Assembly (NCBI GenBank): GCA_039105265.1
Contig: JAPFFF010000014.1
Span: forward strand, 3,596,001 to 3,660,000
Source: Tritrichomonas musculus
Taxonomy: Eukaryota; Parabasalia; Tritrichomonadida; Tritrichomonadidae
Length of the DNA: 64,000 bases
Direction: 5' to 3'
The notes under the pieces are model-generated. The model was not told where the DNA came from, did no database searches, and saw only the letters and a list, made by a program, of their open reading frames with translations. Positions within the stretch are counted from its first letter, which is position 1. The number at the start of each line of letters is the position of its first letter. The position numbers were made by a program, and so were the translations under genes. Shown one piece after another: positions 41,108 to 51,828 of the stretch.

Positions 41108-44100
41108 TTAAATTCCCAAATTTAAAGTAGAAACAGAATATTCATTTCCTTCTTGAACAATAATTAATTTATTTCTATCTTCATTATAATAAATTATGGT
41201 AGGAATGTTTGGTAACGTAATTGACGATATTAACTCTAAGCAAGGTAAACTATATGCGCAAATTGATTTGTTGCTGAAAGCAACTACAAGTTTTGATGGA
41301 CTACTGGCATTTGGCTTTACTTCACACCATGAAATTATTCTCGAGTTAACCAATTTATAGTGTATTAGATGACCGTCTAAATCATATGAGTAAAGAACAC
41401 TACGTATAATGTAATTATCATTTAAACGATTTGATTTCTGTTTCGAATCTATTTCCTGAGTAGTACTAATGAATCCTTTGTCGTTATCATTGAAATTAAG
41501 ATTAGAAATAGTATCAACATCATTTTTATTATTATTATTGCTTTCACCAATGTCAAATTGGCTATGATTAAGAATTTCACTTACATTTCCGCTTTCGTTG
41601 TTATTTATGGCTTCACTATTTTCGTTACTCATTAATAAAGTATCTCTTATATCAGAGAGAATCAAACTATTTTCTTCTTGGGTTAAAAAGTATTGTGGGC
41701 CAGTAGAGAATAAACCAGATGTAGATGAAAAATCTGAAGTGTTTGCATTAGAATTTGAATTATAATTTGCATTTAGTTTCAAATTGGTATTTTGGTTAGG
41801 TAGCATTATGTTTAGTGTTGTTGCAATAAGCGCACAAGGAGGTCCATCACTTATCATAACAAGTTTAACTCTTTGTCTAGCGTTTAATGTTACCATTTTA
41901 GTTTTATCAGATGCATTAGTAGATGCTGACTTAAATAATTTAATAAGATTAGGATCGCAATTATCGTTTAAAATAATTTTTACCTTAGGAATCTTTGTAA
42001 AAGTCAATGATCTTATATAAGATCCATCGAGTAAGCTTGTAAATATAACTTTATTCATTTCATCAGCTGAAATGGATATATTTTCCGTAGCTGATTCATT
42101 CAAATCAACAATTGGTGCAGAATGAGTCAAAATTCTAAACGTCTTTTCTAATTCAATTGACATATTTGCCAAAGAAGGGACAGAAGAGCAAGAAACGAGC
42201 TGAGCGTTTGTACCTTTTTTAGGAGACAATGTTATAGGAGATATAAAGTTAGTTATATTAGAAGTTACGGAAACCACTTGAGATACAATTCCATTTAATT
42301 GTTTAACATCACCATCACCTTGTTGTGAATAAGCGCTTGAAAACACTGATGATGAATCTTCTCCTTTAATTGAGAAACAAGAAAGAGAAGTATCTTTTGA
42401 AGAAGCCATAAATTTCGTCGAATTCGATCTTGATACAATTTGCTTCAAAATCGCTTGTCCGTGAGATGAAGTGACATGAGAAACCGCTCCGTTATTTTCA
42501 TTTATCTCGAAAATGTGGAAGCTTATATCATCTGGTGACGATACGATGAAAAAGTTCATCTTTTCACCTTGTAATTTTGAACTCAAAATTATGTTGTCAA
42601 ATAACGTACAACAGTTCTTTAACCGCCGACTTTTCAGTTCAGTCAAAGTGACAAATTGTGAGATGTCATAAAGTGAAAGAAGAACATAACGTAAGTCAGG
42701 CTTATTTTGATTCTGTTCTTGATTATTTGGTTCTTCGTTTTTATTGTTTTTGTGCAAATTTTTGAATACATAAAGATGGGCATTTATTGTGAAAATGACG
42801 GTTATCCGGCGGTTACCGCTAACAAAGACGGGACGGTTTTCATCATCAAATTCTGTAACTGAATGAAAATGACCGAAAAATGGCTTCACTGTTGAATTTT
42901 CATTGTCGATTTCATCACCAACTTCTTTTTTAACGTCTTTTTCATTGCTGGCAGCGGTTGTCGGTGCTGCTGGTGTCGGTGTTGTTTGGTTCTTGGATGG
43001 GTTTTTACGTTTGAAGAACGAAGTTATGAATGAGATGGGTCCTGATGACTGATGCGAAAGAGGTGAGTCGAGAATTGGCTCAAAACGAGTCGGATGATAT
43101 TCGTACTTGAATATCTGCTGTGGTGTTATTCCGAAGTCTCTGATTTTGAGCTGTATGTCTCTCATCAATTCACGATCTTTTAATACTTGAGGTGTAACAA
43201 AAGTTGAGTAGCTGTAAGGGTGGAAAGTGTTGTTTGCTTTATCAGCAAGTTCTCCCATTTGTTTGATGCCGAAGATAAGGTCAATCCACTCGTTAAGGTG
43301 CATTGATACAAAATCTGATTCAAGGGCTTCACGATGCTTAGAAATGAATAAGAACGGATTGGAATTAGCCCATGGTGGAAGAAGAAGGAAGTCGTTGGAG
43401 CCTTTATAGTAGTCAATTTGTGAATTATTTTGAGTATCTTCAGTATCTTCATTAATGATTAATTCAATGTCACTCTTCTTGTTCTTATTCGTGTTTAGTG
43501 CTTCTGATTTATTAATTCCTCCTAAGTCAATTTTGTTGTAATTCATGAAAATCTCAGGAGTTGTGTAAACTTCGGGAATTAATTCACGGAATTCATTCTG
43601 ATACGATGTAACAGCATCCCAGATTTGCCCAAGAGAATTAATAATTCTTTCTTTAATGTCAAACCTTCCTCCGTTAAGTTTGAGATATATCGATGTAAAT
43701 GGTTCAACACGAATCATAAAGGCGCATACGTTATAGGCTGTCGAATAGTGAAGACGATATAAGAAAGGAGGAAGTTCCACTTCAGGTCGATTTTCACATG
43801 AAAATTTCAATTTTTCTAAACGTTCTTCATTTAAGGTACCTAATGGTTTTGATAAGTCCCTAAAATTGCTTATGTCATCTAAATCTAATTTATCTGACTT
43901 GAAATTGGTCAAAACCCATGGAAAAACTGGATATTGAGATAAATCATTAAAACTCCTTCCAGCACATAAGTTCAAACAAACCAAATATTGATAATTTGAA
44001 ATTTTCTTGCGTTGCCACTTCTCAGTAATCTTGAATTCTGATATAAATGAATTCATTTCTGATGATATTTGGAAGTATTTCAAATTTGGCATGTTTTGCT

Positions 44101-47100
44101 TAGCCATGAAGCGGAAAACATTTCTTCGATCGTTATTTGGTAAGAAGAAGAAATATGAGCGATTTGTTTTAAGGAATATTTCAAATGCTGATTGAATATG
44201 TAAGTAATTACGTCGAAGAATCATTATGATGCTCTTTAATGATATTTCAATTGATTTTCGAGGTTTCTTTGGCGTATTTCCGGTACTTTCTTCTAGTTTT
44301 TGGATTTCTTTACTATTACTACTACTAAACGAATCATATAATAATTCATCGTCATCATCTTCAAGTGTTCCTGTGAAGAAGATTTCCTTGCCATTCATTG
44401 ATAAGAAACCGTAAAAATTGCCTTCAATTGTGACAAGTCGAGCTTGTGTATTGATAATATATGTCTTTTTGCTGTCATTCTCAATTTCATCATTGTCAAT
44501 ATCATTATCAGCCGCATTTTCATTATTAACTTTGTCATTTGGAATACCAGAACTTGTTTTTTCTTGTGATTTATTATCTCCTTTGTTTTGAGTAATAGCA
44601 GCTATTTTTTCTTTGGCTACCGATTCGTCGCCAACATCGCGTCTAATTGATGCATCAATGTGATCTGTATAAAGATAGTTTGGTTCGAAAAGATTATGAC
44701 GGAATTCATTATCTAAATAAGGGCTGAGCTTCCAGTGTTGTGGATCGGATTCATTTGACTTCCATAAGCCTGAATTCTTTAATACATCTCTTCTCAAGTC
44801 TCTGTAAGCGTTTTCGCAAATTCCTGACATATGAGATAATGTGCTAATATATTGGTTAGTTGTTTCGACGAAAAATGAGCCATCGATGGGTGAAATAGGG
44901 AATTTGTACGATTTAGCTTTGTATGTGTTGATTAAACTGGCAACTATTAATGATGAATTCTTGATTATACCTGGAATACTTGATTGATAGCGATTAACAA
45001 TTGATGAAATAAATTCGTTTGTCTTTGTTGTTGAATATTCAAATGTATTGTGAATGCCACTCTTTTCATTTGAATCAGTTTCGTTACTAGCGGTTGGAAC
45101 TTTAGGTCCTGGGTGTGATTTTATATATGATTCCATTATTTGTGTAAGCTCGCTGTATTTTTTGTTTCTATTTTCATCTTTATTCAAAGGATGCGCATAG
45201 TGTATGATTATTGCGATGCAAGTAATAACATCTTCAGTATTTGATTTAGACATTTCATTTAAAAATGTAAACTTTTGGTTAATTATTTCGTTAAATGGCT
45301 TGTTTAATGCTTTTATTAAAAGCATCTCATTTATTGCGAATAAATCAATTATTTTTGTTGGTTTTGAATAAATTTGTGTAGAACCAAAGTTATAATTCTT
45401 TGTTTTCATATGTAAATTAAAAACATTAGTAAGAAATGTTGAGAAATGTTCAGATAATTCTAGATCTAGCCATTTACCATTTTCGTCAAATCTTTGAGTG
45501 AAAGATGCGCTTAATTTTGTCTTCAAAATTGATTGGTTTAATTGAAGTTGTATATAATCATTATGTGATATTCTTTCTTCAATTACAGATATTGTTTCAT
45601 TTTCTTTATTTGTATTAGTTGTTTTGGATAATTCAGGATTATTATAAGTAGCTTCAAATGAAGGAATTACGAATAAATATAAAAAGATACTAGATACTAA
45701 ATTATTATATAAATTTTCGTAGTTATTCTTAACATTATGAAAAACTTTATCATCTTTTGATTCCAAAATGAAATCATTCATTTGTTTCAGCATTTCAATG
45801 AAAATTGATCTAATAAAGGAAGCAACATCCCAACTTGTAAAGTATTGAATTAAATTCAATGAGTTCAAACAATTTGAAAATTGATTATTTCTATCATTCA
45901 GAAGCAAATAAGTGAAAACACTAGCAAAAATCTTAACAAACCTAACGTAATTTTCATCTTCATGGTTATTAAAATCGAATTTATCCGATCCTTGAATGAA
46001 TATATAAAATAGATTTTCCACCCAATTCAAAGATTGACTTATAAATTCGCAGAAATTGTTATCTTTCTCTTGTTTTTCATTTTTCTTCTTGAATGGATCG
46101 AACGAATCTTCAATTGATTGAAGAATGTTCTTTCCTAATAATTTAATTTGGTCAGTTGTTGTGAAATTTGATAAAATAGCCATAAAAGGCAAAGTATCCA
46201 CAATTCTATGAGATAAAGAATCCTTATCATTACCTCCCTCATCATCTTTAAAAACTAATTTTAATAACTCATCCCAAGAATAGTGAGAGACGCTCTCCAA
46301 ACTCATCAAGTTTATATAAGCAATGAAAGCTTGATTGATTGGGATTGGAGGGATATCAATAATTGCCTTTGATTCCATATATTCCTTAATAAGTAATAAA
46401 AATTTTAGTCCATACATTCGAATGACTTCGGAATTAGATTGAGCAAGCAAGATGAAATGGTAAAAGTGGTTTGAATTTGTCAAGAACATGTGAAAATCGC
46501 AGAATTTATTTGACACTATTTTATACAGTGCTTTAAGTGCTTGGATTTGATTTATGTAGTTAATTTCATGATAACGATAGAAAGAATCATCGGAGAAAGC
46601 AAAAATGAACAATCTTTGAGTTTCATTTGGTTTCACCAGTCCATAACGAGCATAAGTAACGATAATGTTCCAATAAATGCTTCTTATTTCGTCGTTTTTA
46701 ATAGTGAGCACAGTGATTAGGAAATGAGTGAAAGGTGCATATTTCAAGAAGATGTTAAGATGATCATTCTTCAAGTTCGATTGAACAAGAGTCATTAAGC
46801 AAGCATCTTTAAGTTCGTTATGATTTTTAACAGACAAGTTTTGCCATACATTTGGATTGACCAGAATGTATTGAACCATTTCGAACTTGTTTTGTTCAGA
46901 ACGAAGCGAAATATACATTTGATAAAGTAATTTAAAGGCTTCAATTGACCAGTCATCTGGATTAATGACTGTCAATTCATGGCATAACGCTTTGATTCCT
47001 TTTTCATTGCAGAATGTGTTTTCAACTTCTTCAGAAAGGTGGATACAAGAAGAATAGATAGTTAACAAAGTAACTAAAAATTGTCTTCTTTCTTCATTTG

Positions 47101-50100
47101 TTTCCGCTTCTGTGTCTTCTTTTACGTGGCATATGTCACTTGTATGGTCAATTGGAAGGTCAATTTGATCAAAAAGTGGAAGGAAAATTTTCAAACCTCC
47201 AAAACTTGTGATTGATGTCAAATTATATGGAACAATATCGCCATTAAAGATGCCATTTCCAACTTTTCCATTTCTTTTTAGATTGATACAAACGTTTTTG
47301 TTATCACAAAGTCTCGCATTGTAACAGAAGACGAGTGACTGTTCAATTTCGCCAGTGAACAAAGATTCAGGCAAATTGCTAAATAAGTATTGATTACTCG
47401 AAATGAATGAATAAACGTAATCGAATGGTAATTTAGCAATATCAGAAACAAGGAGATGAGAAAGTTTCTTGCAGAATAAATAGCAACATGCCAAGTTACA
47501 AATCAAACTAGAATCGTTATCTGAATTCAAATTCTTGATCAAATCATTGATCATTTCTTGATTCCTTTGCTTTCTTATTGATAAAATGTTGTAGTTTTTG
47601 TTGATGCTGAATGGACAGCTGAATGAATTAGCAACACTAAAGTTCTCTAAAACTGGACTTAAATCTAATTGGTTTATATTTTTATGGAATATTTTGGTTC
47701 CATTTATGTAAATCTTTATGTATTTCAACTTGGAAATGGTCAGAACTAAATTGTACCAAACACAAGGTCTGAACTTCATATTAAGCTTCTCTTTTGTAAC
47801 AAAGTTTTGCACTGGTGATTCAAAAACTAAAAACAATTCAGGCGGATTTAGAATCAGCTTCAATTTTGAAGGGAAAACTTTTTTATTTGATTGAGAATTT
47901 GTTGGAAGTAAAGATGATTGAGAAGTAAATGAAACAAGACAAGAATTGTTAATTGAATATTCATAGACAATGTTATCTATTAAAAAGACGCAGCAAAAAG
48001 TCCAAGTTCCGTCCGCTATTTCATTATCAGAATTATCATCTTGTTGTGCGACTTTTTGAATGGAATCTTTCTTTTCTAATTTGGTTGTCAAATCAATTCT
48101 TGGCACATAAATTCCACTTTTTCTACTACTGAAATGGAAGTAGGAAGAAGCGGTTTTCTGTGAAACTTTCTTTGACAAAATATTGCCAAATATTGAAAGA
48201 ATTCGTGAAGTGTACCAATAACGTTGTTTATTTTTCACTTTCATTAAATAAAAAGAATTGACAAAAGTGCTTGGTTTGTATAAATCAGTTGAAACAACTT
48301 GATAAATTTTCCAAAGAACTTCGATTGATTTTATTCTAGCATCGAGTTCTTCATTTGATTCATAATTAACGGTTGTCTGTTTATTTTGCCTTGTTAGATA
48401 ATTTATGATGAAATGAGGAAAGTTTGCTTGGAAGATACGAAGACGGTTAGCATAAGAATGTTGAGCAATTTTAGAAATATATTCAAAAACGATCAAATAA
48501 TGTTGATAATCTTTTTCTAAAGAAGTATGAAGGATTATCAATGCATGATTAAATAATATTTCACATATTTCTGGCAAATTATGTAAAGAAACTTCTTTTT
48601 CAAAAAGAAGTTGTAAAAGTGCATTAATTGTACTATCTTTCAATTTTCGTTTTCTTAAAAAGTTGGCAAATTTAATTAAATGTTTATATGATACTTTCTT
48701 AAAGTCATTATTTCCTTTCGCCAAAGCGCAAATTATATAAATAACTTGATCAAGAATATCTATTTTCAAATCTTCCAATTTTTCATCTTTTTGTTCAACG
48801 TTATTTCCATTGTTATTTATTTTCTTTTTCGAACCAAGAATCAAACGCTCAGGTAACAATAACAACAAAGGCAAAATATTGCAACGAACGAAAGCTTTAA
48901 TAAGAGGTTGTTGATTAACTTGAATGGCTTCTTTCATTATAATTAAAGTGTCAAGAATCAAATTTAAATATTGACGCTTTTGATCAATTAATTTTTCTGA
49001 TTGTCGAACACAATCAAATATCAATCTCATAACAACACGCGAAACAACAACAAGAGGCGATTTGTGAGATTCTTTGCCAGAATTGCTGTATCGTGTATCA
49101 ACAATTTCTAAGCCATGAAGAAGGAAATCAAGAGCAATTTTTGAAAAAATGTTCTCAAAGCATTCATCGGCCATTAATGAAACAGGAGCTTCTTTTGAAT
49201 AAAGAGTATAAATTGTATTTGATTCCAATGTTAATAAAATCAAGAAAAGCATGACACTTTTTCTGCATTCATGAATTTCATGGATATATTTCAAATTGCC
49301 TTTCAATTGTTCTTCATTTTCTTTTTTATTTAACGCTTTCAATTCAATGTATTTGTTTGCATTTAAATAGAAGCATTTTCGCATCTTCGCTACATAATCA
49401 ATTAATACAGGAAACAATTTCTCGTTGTTCATTCCAAAATGTAAAAATTCTGGAATATTTGAAGCATAAATTTCATTTAATAATATTTGAAACATATTCG
49501 AAATTTCTAACGAATTCGTGGTGTCAATTTTGGTTATAAGTAATTCGATGACTTCTGATGGAAAATTCTTGAAATTTCGATTAATTGTTGCTAACACTGA
49601 ATAGCGAAGATTATGATACAAAAACAAATGAACTGGATTGAAATGCGAATACTTTTCATCTTTTACAAGAGGAAAATATTTGACATCAAAAACAAACAAA
49701 TTTGACAAAATATTCAATAAGTCAAAAAAGTGGAATAATTGTGAAATGGTCTCATTTGATGATGCCAAAATTAAAATAATTAAAAAGTATAGCATTAAAA
49801 CATTTTCTGAATAATCTTTCTTGTCTTCAATGTTAATGCCAAATGATGAATAATCAGATAAAATTATTGGTGTCAATTTCATTAAGACGTTTCTTATAAA
49901 TAATGAATCCTTTTTGGATTTAAATTGAATGTTCATAAGTTTTTCAAACTTTGGTGATTGTTTGATAATCTTTTGATAATATTCAGGAGCATTGAAACTA
50001 ATCGCACATTGAGATATGTAATCTTTGGTGGAGTCAAAGACATGAATCTCAAGATCTTCACATTTCGGAAATGGAATAAAGTTGCGAATTCGATTGTCAG

Positions 50101-51589
50101 TGATTGATGACTCATAAGGAACTAAAGGATGAAATTCACAATTGCAATCAAGATGAGCAAATTGATTAATATCTTCACTAAAAGCATTTTCAAGATTTTC
50201 TAAAATTTCCCTGGCAAATGATTTCATGTTGCTGATGAGATAGTTGCTTACTAATGAATATAGATCAGCATTTGAACAATCATCACTTAATTCAGGATCT
50301 TTTTCAACAATTCTGATCATAGATGAAAGCATAAATGAACTAAATTTAGAAATCGACTCTTTTTTGTTTTCATAATTTCTATCATCTTCTTTTAATTGTT
50401 CTTCTTTTAAAAGTGAAATCATGTAATTGAATGTTTCTTTGGAGATGTCAATAAATGGTCCAAATAAAATAATAGAAGCATTGTTTGTTGGAGTATTTTT
50501 CAATACTCCATCTGCGACCATTTTATCTTTCAATTCTTTGAAAGATTGAGAATTGGGTTCAACTGTTAATAAAGAAACAAGAACTTTAATTACTTGATTT
50601 ATTTGATCAGATGAAAAAGATTGATGGAAACATATATTGACTTTATAGATAGACGATAATAACAAAAATTGATGTATTTCAAATGTAATAAACGGTGTTG
50701 TCGATAATGTTGTTGAATTTAAAAGTGGAAGAATAGTATGTCTTTTTTGTAAGCATGAGCATGAAAATTGTTCAATATTATTTAAAAAGTCAATCAAAAC
50801 TGGATCAGTTATTGATTTAATTTCATGTGTTTGTAAAAAATCAATCAAGCCTGAATAAATATCTGCAAGAAGTTTATGTGTTTCGACATCATATGTATTA
50901 AATAAATTATTATCTGCTTCTGTAAATGAATCATTTTTGTTTTTCATAAAATGCTCATTTTGTTGATCAAATAAAGATGAAAGTCGTAAAAATGTTCGAA
51001 TAACTAAGGCTGAACTTAAAAGTAAGTCATATTTTTGAACTTTATTTTTAAATTGATATATGTGGCGAATGAAATATCGAAACATATAAACAAATAATGG
51101 CTCAACGATTTTTAAAAAGTCAAAAACTGATAATTCATTTGTAGGGGATTCAAAATTATCTATAAAACTATTTATAATTAAAAAAAGTATAAAATGTTCT
51201 GTATTATTAGTAAATTCTGAAAATAGTGCATCAAGTTTAAATAAATTGGTAACACCCTTTTCTGATTGATCATCTTGTAATTTTAATTTTATTTCTTTTA
51301 ATTTGAAAACATGGCCAACGGCTAAATTTTGTTCAATAGAATCAATATCGCGTTTTGAGAAATTTGACAATGAAAATGATGAATATAAAGATTTAAGATT
51401 TAATGTAGATAATTTCTCTGTTGTTTTCTTTTTTGAAAGAGATTCGAGTAAATTAAATTTTTTCATAATATACAATAATAGATTTGTTTTATTTGGAAAA
51501 GGCATTGTAAAATATTTTATAGTGATTTCTACATCACTCATTGGAAATTCTGTTCTCTGTAATATTGGAAGCTTTTGCGAAAAACTCAT
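41108..51589 (-). CDS. Giant BEACH-WD40 protein (neurobeachin/LvsA/LYST type)
   Basis: A 3493-aa BEACH-family protein in one frame, of the normal giant size. Residues 1 to about 1150 are helical, armadillo-like. About 1195-1300 is a concanavalin-like domain (FRPCVWYNLVL, YIKIYINGTKIF). About 2370-2500 is the PH-like domain (GNFYGFLSMNGKEIFF...LRRNYLHI). The BEACH domain follows (about 2525-2840): WQRKKISNYQYLVCLN, YPVFPWVL, FRDLSKPLGTL, PPFLYRLHYS, GGRFDIKERI and LPPWANSNPFLFI, with an acidic insert of about 40 residues before the LPPWA motif. WD40-like repeats fill about 2870-3493. Acidic low-complexity inserts occur throughout. The family steers membrane traffic, lysosome size and contractile-vacuole function from the cytosol. 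It is divergent from the kinase at 51829, with 239 bp between starts. Confidence 0.96.
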   Translation of the reverse strand: MSFSQKLPILQRTEFPMSDVEITIKYFTMPFPNKTNLLLYIMKKFNLLESLSKKKTTEKLSTLNLKSLYSSFSLSNFSKRDIDSIEQNLAVGHVFKLKEIKLKLQDDQSEKGVTNLFKLDALFSEFTNNTEHFILFLIINSFIDNFESPTNELSVFDFLKIVEPLFVYMFRYFIRHIYQFKNKVQKYDLLLSSALVIRTFLRLSSLFDQQNEHFMKNKNDSFTEADNNLFNTYDVETHKLLADIYSGLIDFLQTHEIKSITDPVLIDFLNNIEQFSCSCLQKRHTILPLLNSTTLSTTPFITFEIHQFLLLSSIYKVNICFHQSFSSDQINQVIKVLVSLLTVEPNSQSFKELKDKMVADGVLKNTPTNNASIILFGPFIDISKETFNYMISLLKEEQLKEDDRNYENKKESISKFSSFMLSSMIRIVEKDPELSDDCSNADLYSLVSNYLISNMKSFAREILENLENAFSEDINQFAHLDCNCEFHPLVPYESSITDNRIRNFIPFPKCEDLEIHVFDSTKDYISQCAISFNAPEYYQKIIKQSPKFEKLMNIQFKSKKDSLFIRNVLMKLTPIILSDYSSFGINIEDKKDYSENVLMLYFLIILILASSNETISQLFHFFDLLNILSNLFVFDVKYFPLVKDEKYSHFNPVHLFLYHNLRYSVLATINRNFKNFPSEVIELLITKIDTTNSLEISNMFQILLNEIYASNIPEFLHFGMNNEKLFPVLIDYVAKMRKCFYLNANKYIELKALNKKENEEQLKGNLKYIHEIHECRKSVMLFLILLTLESNTIYTLYSKEAPVSLMADECFENIFSKIALDFLLHGLEIVDTRYSNSGKESHKSPLVVVSRVVMRLIFDCVRQSEKLIDQKRQYLNLILDTLIIMKEAIQVNQQPLIKAFVRCNILPLLLLLPERLILGSKKKINNNGNNVEQKDEKLEDLKIDILDQVIYIICALAKGNNDFKKVSYKHLIKFANFLRKRKLKDSTINALLQLLFEKEVSLHNLPEICEILFNHALIILHTSLEKDYQHYLIVFEYISKIAQHSYANRLRIFQANFPHFIINYLTRQNKQTTVNYESNEELDARIKSIEVLWKIYQVVSTDLYKPSTFVNSFYLMKVKNKQRYWYTSRILSIFGNILSKKVSQKTASSYFHFSSRKSGIYVPRIDLTTKLEKKDSIQKVAQQDDNSDNEIADGTWTFCCVFLIDNIVYEYSINNSCLVSFTSQSSLLPTNSQSNKKVFPSKLKLILNPPELFLVFESPVQNFVTKEKLNMKFRPCVWYNLVLTISKLKYIKIYINGTKIFHKNINQLDLSPVLENFSVANSFSCPFSINKNYNILSIRKQRNQEMINDLIKNLNSDNDSSLICNLACCYLFCKKLSHLLVSDIAKLPFDYVYSFISSNQYLFSNLPESLFTGEIEQSLVFCYNARLCDNKNVCINLKRNGKVGNGIFNGDIVPYNLTSITSFGGLKIFLPLFDQIDLPIDHTSDICHVKEDTEAETNEERRQFLVTLLTIYSSCIHLSEEVENTFCNEKGIKALCHELTVINPDDWSIEAFKLLYQMYISLRSEQNKFEMVQYILVNPNVWQNLSVKNHNELKDACLMTLVQSNLKNDHLNIFLKYAPFTHFLITVLTIKNDEIRSIYWNIIVTYARYGLVKPNETQRLFIFAFSDDSFYRYHEINYINQIQALKALYKIVSNKFCDFHMFLTNSNHFYHFILLAQSNSEVIRMYGLKFLLLIKEYMESKAIIDIPPIPINQAFIAYINLMSLESVSHYSWDELLKLVFKDDEGGNDKDSLSHRIVDTLPFMAILSNFTTTDQIKLLGKNILQSIEDSFDPFKKKNEKQEKDNNFCEFISQSLNWVENLFYIFIQGSDKFDFNNHEDENYVRFVKIFASVFTYLLLNDRNNQFSNCLNSLNLIQYFTSWDVASFIRSIFIEMLKQMNDFILESKDDKVFHNVKNNYENLYNNLVSSIFLYLFVIPSFEATYNNPELSKTTNTNKENETISVIEERISHNDYIQLQLNQSILKTKLSASFTQRFDENGKWLDLELSEHFSTFLTNVFNLHMKTKNYNFGSTQIYSKPTKIIDLFAINEMLLIKALNKPFNEIINQKFTFLNEMSKSNTEDVITCIAIIIHYAHPLNKDENRNKKYSELTQIMESYIKSHPGPKVPTASNETDSNEKSGIHNTFEYSTTKTNEFISSIVNRYQSSIPGIIKNSSLIVASLINTYKAKSYKFPISPIDGSFFVETTNQYISTLSHMSGICENAYRDLRRDVLKNSGLWKSNESDPQHWKLSPYLDNEFRHNLFEPNYLYTDHIDASIRRDVGDESVAKEKIAAITQNKGDNKSQEKTSSGIPNDKVNNENAADNDIDNDEIENDSKKTYIINTQARLVTIEGNFYGFLSMNGKEIFFTGTLEDDDDELLYDSFSSSNSKEIQKLEESTGNTPKKPRKSIEISLKSIIMILRRNYLHIQSAFEIFLKTNRSYFFFLPNNDRRNVFRFMAKQNMPNLKYFQISSEMNSFISEFKITEKWQRKKISNYQYLVCLNLCAGRSFNDLSQYPVFPWVLTNFKSDKLDLDDISNFRDLSKPLGTLNEERLEKLKFSCENRPEVELPPFLYRLHYSTAYNVCAFMIRVEPFTSIYLKLNGGRFDIKERIINSLGQIWDAVTSYQNEFRELIPEVYTTPEIFMNYNKIDLGGINKSEALNTNKNKKSDIELIINEDTEDTQNNSQIDYYKGSNDFLLLPPWANSNPFLFISKHREALESDFVSMHLNEWIDLIFGIKQMGELADKANNTFHPYSYSTFVTPQVLKDRELMRDIQLKIRDFGITPQQIFKYEYHPTRFEPILDSPLSHQSSGPISFITSFFKRKNPSKNQTTPTPAAPTTAASNEKDVKKEVGDEIDNENSTVKPFFGHFHSVTEFDDENRPVFVSGNRRITVIFTINAHLYVFKNLHKNNKNEEPNNQEQNQNKPDLRYVLLSLYDISQFVTLTELKSRRLKNCCTLFDNIILSSKLQGEKMNFFIVSSPDDISFHIFEINENNGAVSHVTSSHGQAILKQIVSRSNSTKFMASSKDTSLSCFSIKGEDSSSVFSSAYSQQGDGDVKQLNGIVSQVVSVTSNITNFISPITLSPKKGTNAQLVSCSSVPSLANMSIELEKTFRILTHSAPIVDLNESATENISISADEMNKVIFTSLLDGSYIRSLTFTKIPKVKIILNDNCDPNLIKLFKSASTNASDKTKMVTLNARQRVKLVMISDGPPCALIATTLNIMLPNQNTNLKLNANYNSNSNANTSDFSSTSGLFSTGPQYFLTQEENSLILSDIRDTLLMSNENSEAINNNESGNVSEILNHSQFDIGESNNNNKNDVDTISNLNFNDNDKGFISTTQEIDSKQKSNRLNDNYIIRSVLYSYDLDGHLIHYKLVNSRIISWCEVKPNASSPSKLVVAFSNKSICAYSLPCLELISSITLPNIPTIIYYNEDRNKLIIVQEGNEYSVSTLNLGI

Positions 51590-51611
51590 TTACAATAAAT
51601 AATGCGAAAAC

Positions 51612-51621
51612 AACTTTTTGA
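51612..51621 (-). promoter_or_regulatory. Candidate promoter word of the BEACH gene
   Basis: TCAAAAAGTT on the minus strand, 22 bases before the ATG at 51589, within the 239-bp region shared with the divergent kinase. Confidence 0.4.
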
Positions 51622-51828
51622 TATAAAACAATTTAAAAATTCAATGTAGTAAAATTTTATTTTTTTCAAATAATTTTACAACGTAAAATTCATTATTTAC
51701 GAAATATGATTACAACAATAATTTAAATAATAATTTGATAAATTTTACATTAATGCCGATAAACAGTGGTTATTGAATAATTTAGATAAAATTTCAATGG
51801 GTAAATGGCAGTTTAAAAAAAAAATTTT

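Noticed and set aside
49357-49539. Antisense frames within the BEACH gene
   Set aside because: This and similar short frames at 41784, 43227, 44007 and 44226 are shadows of the 3493-aa gene.
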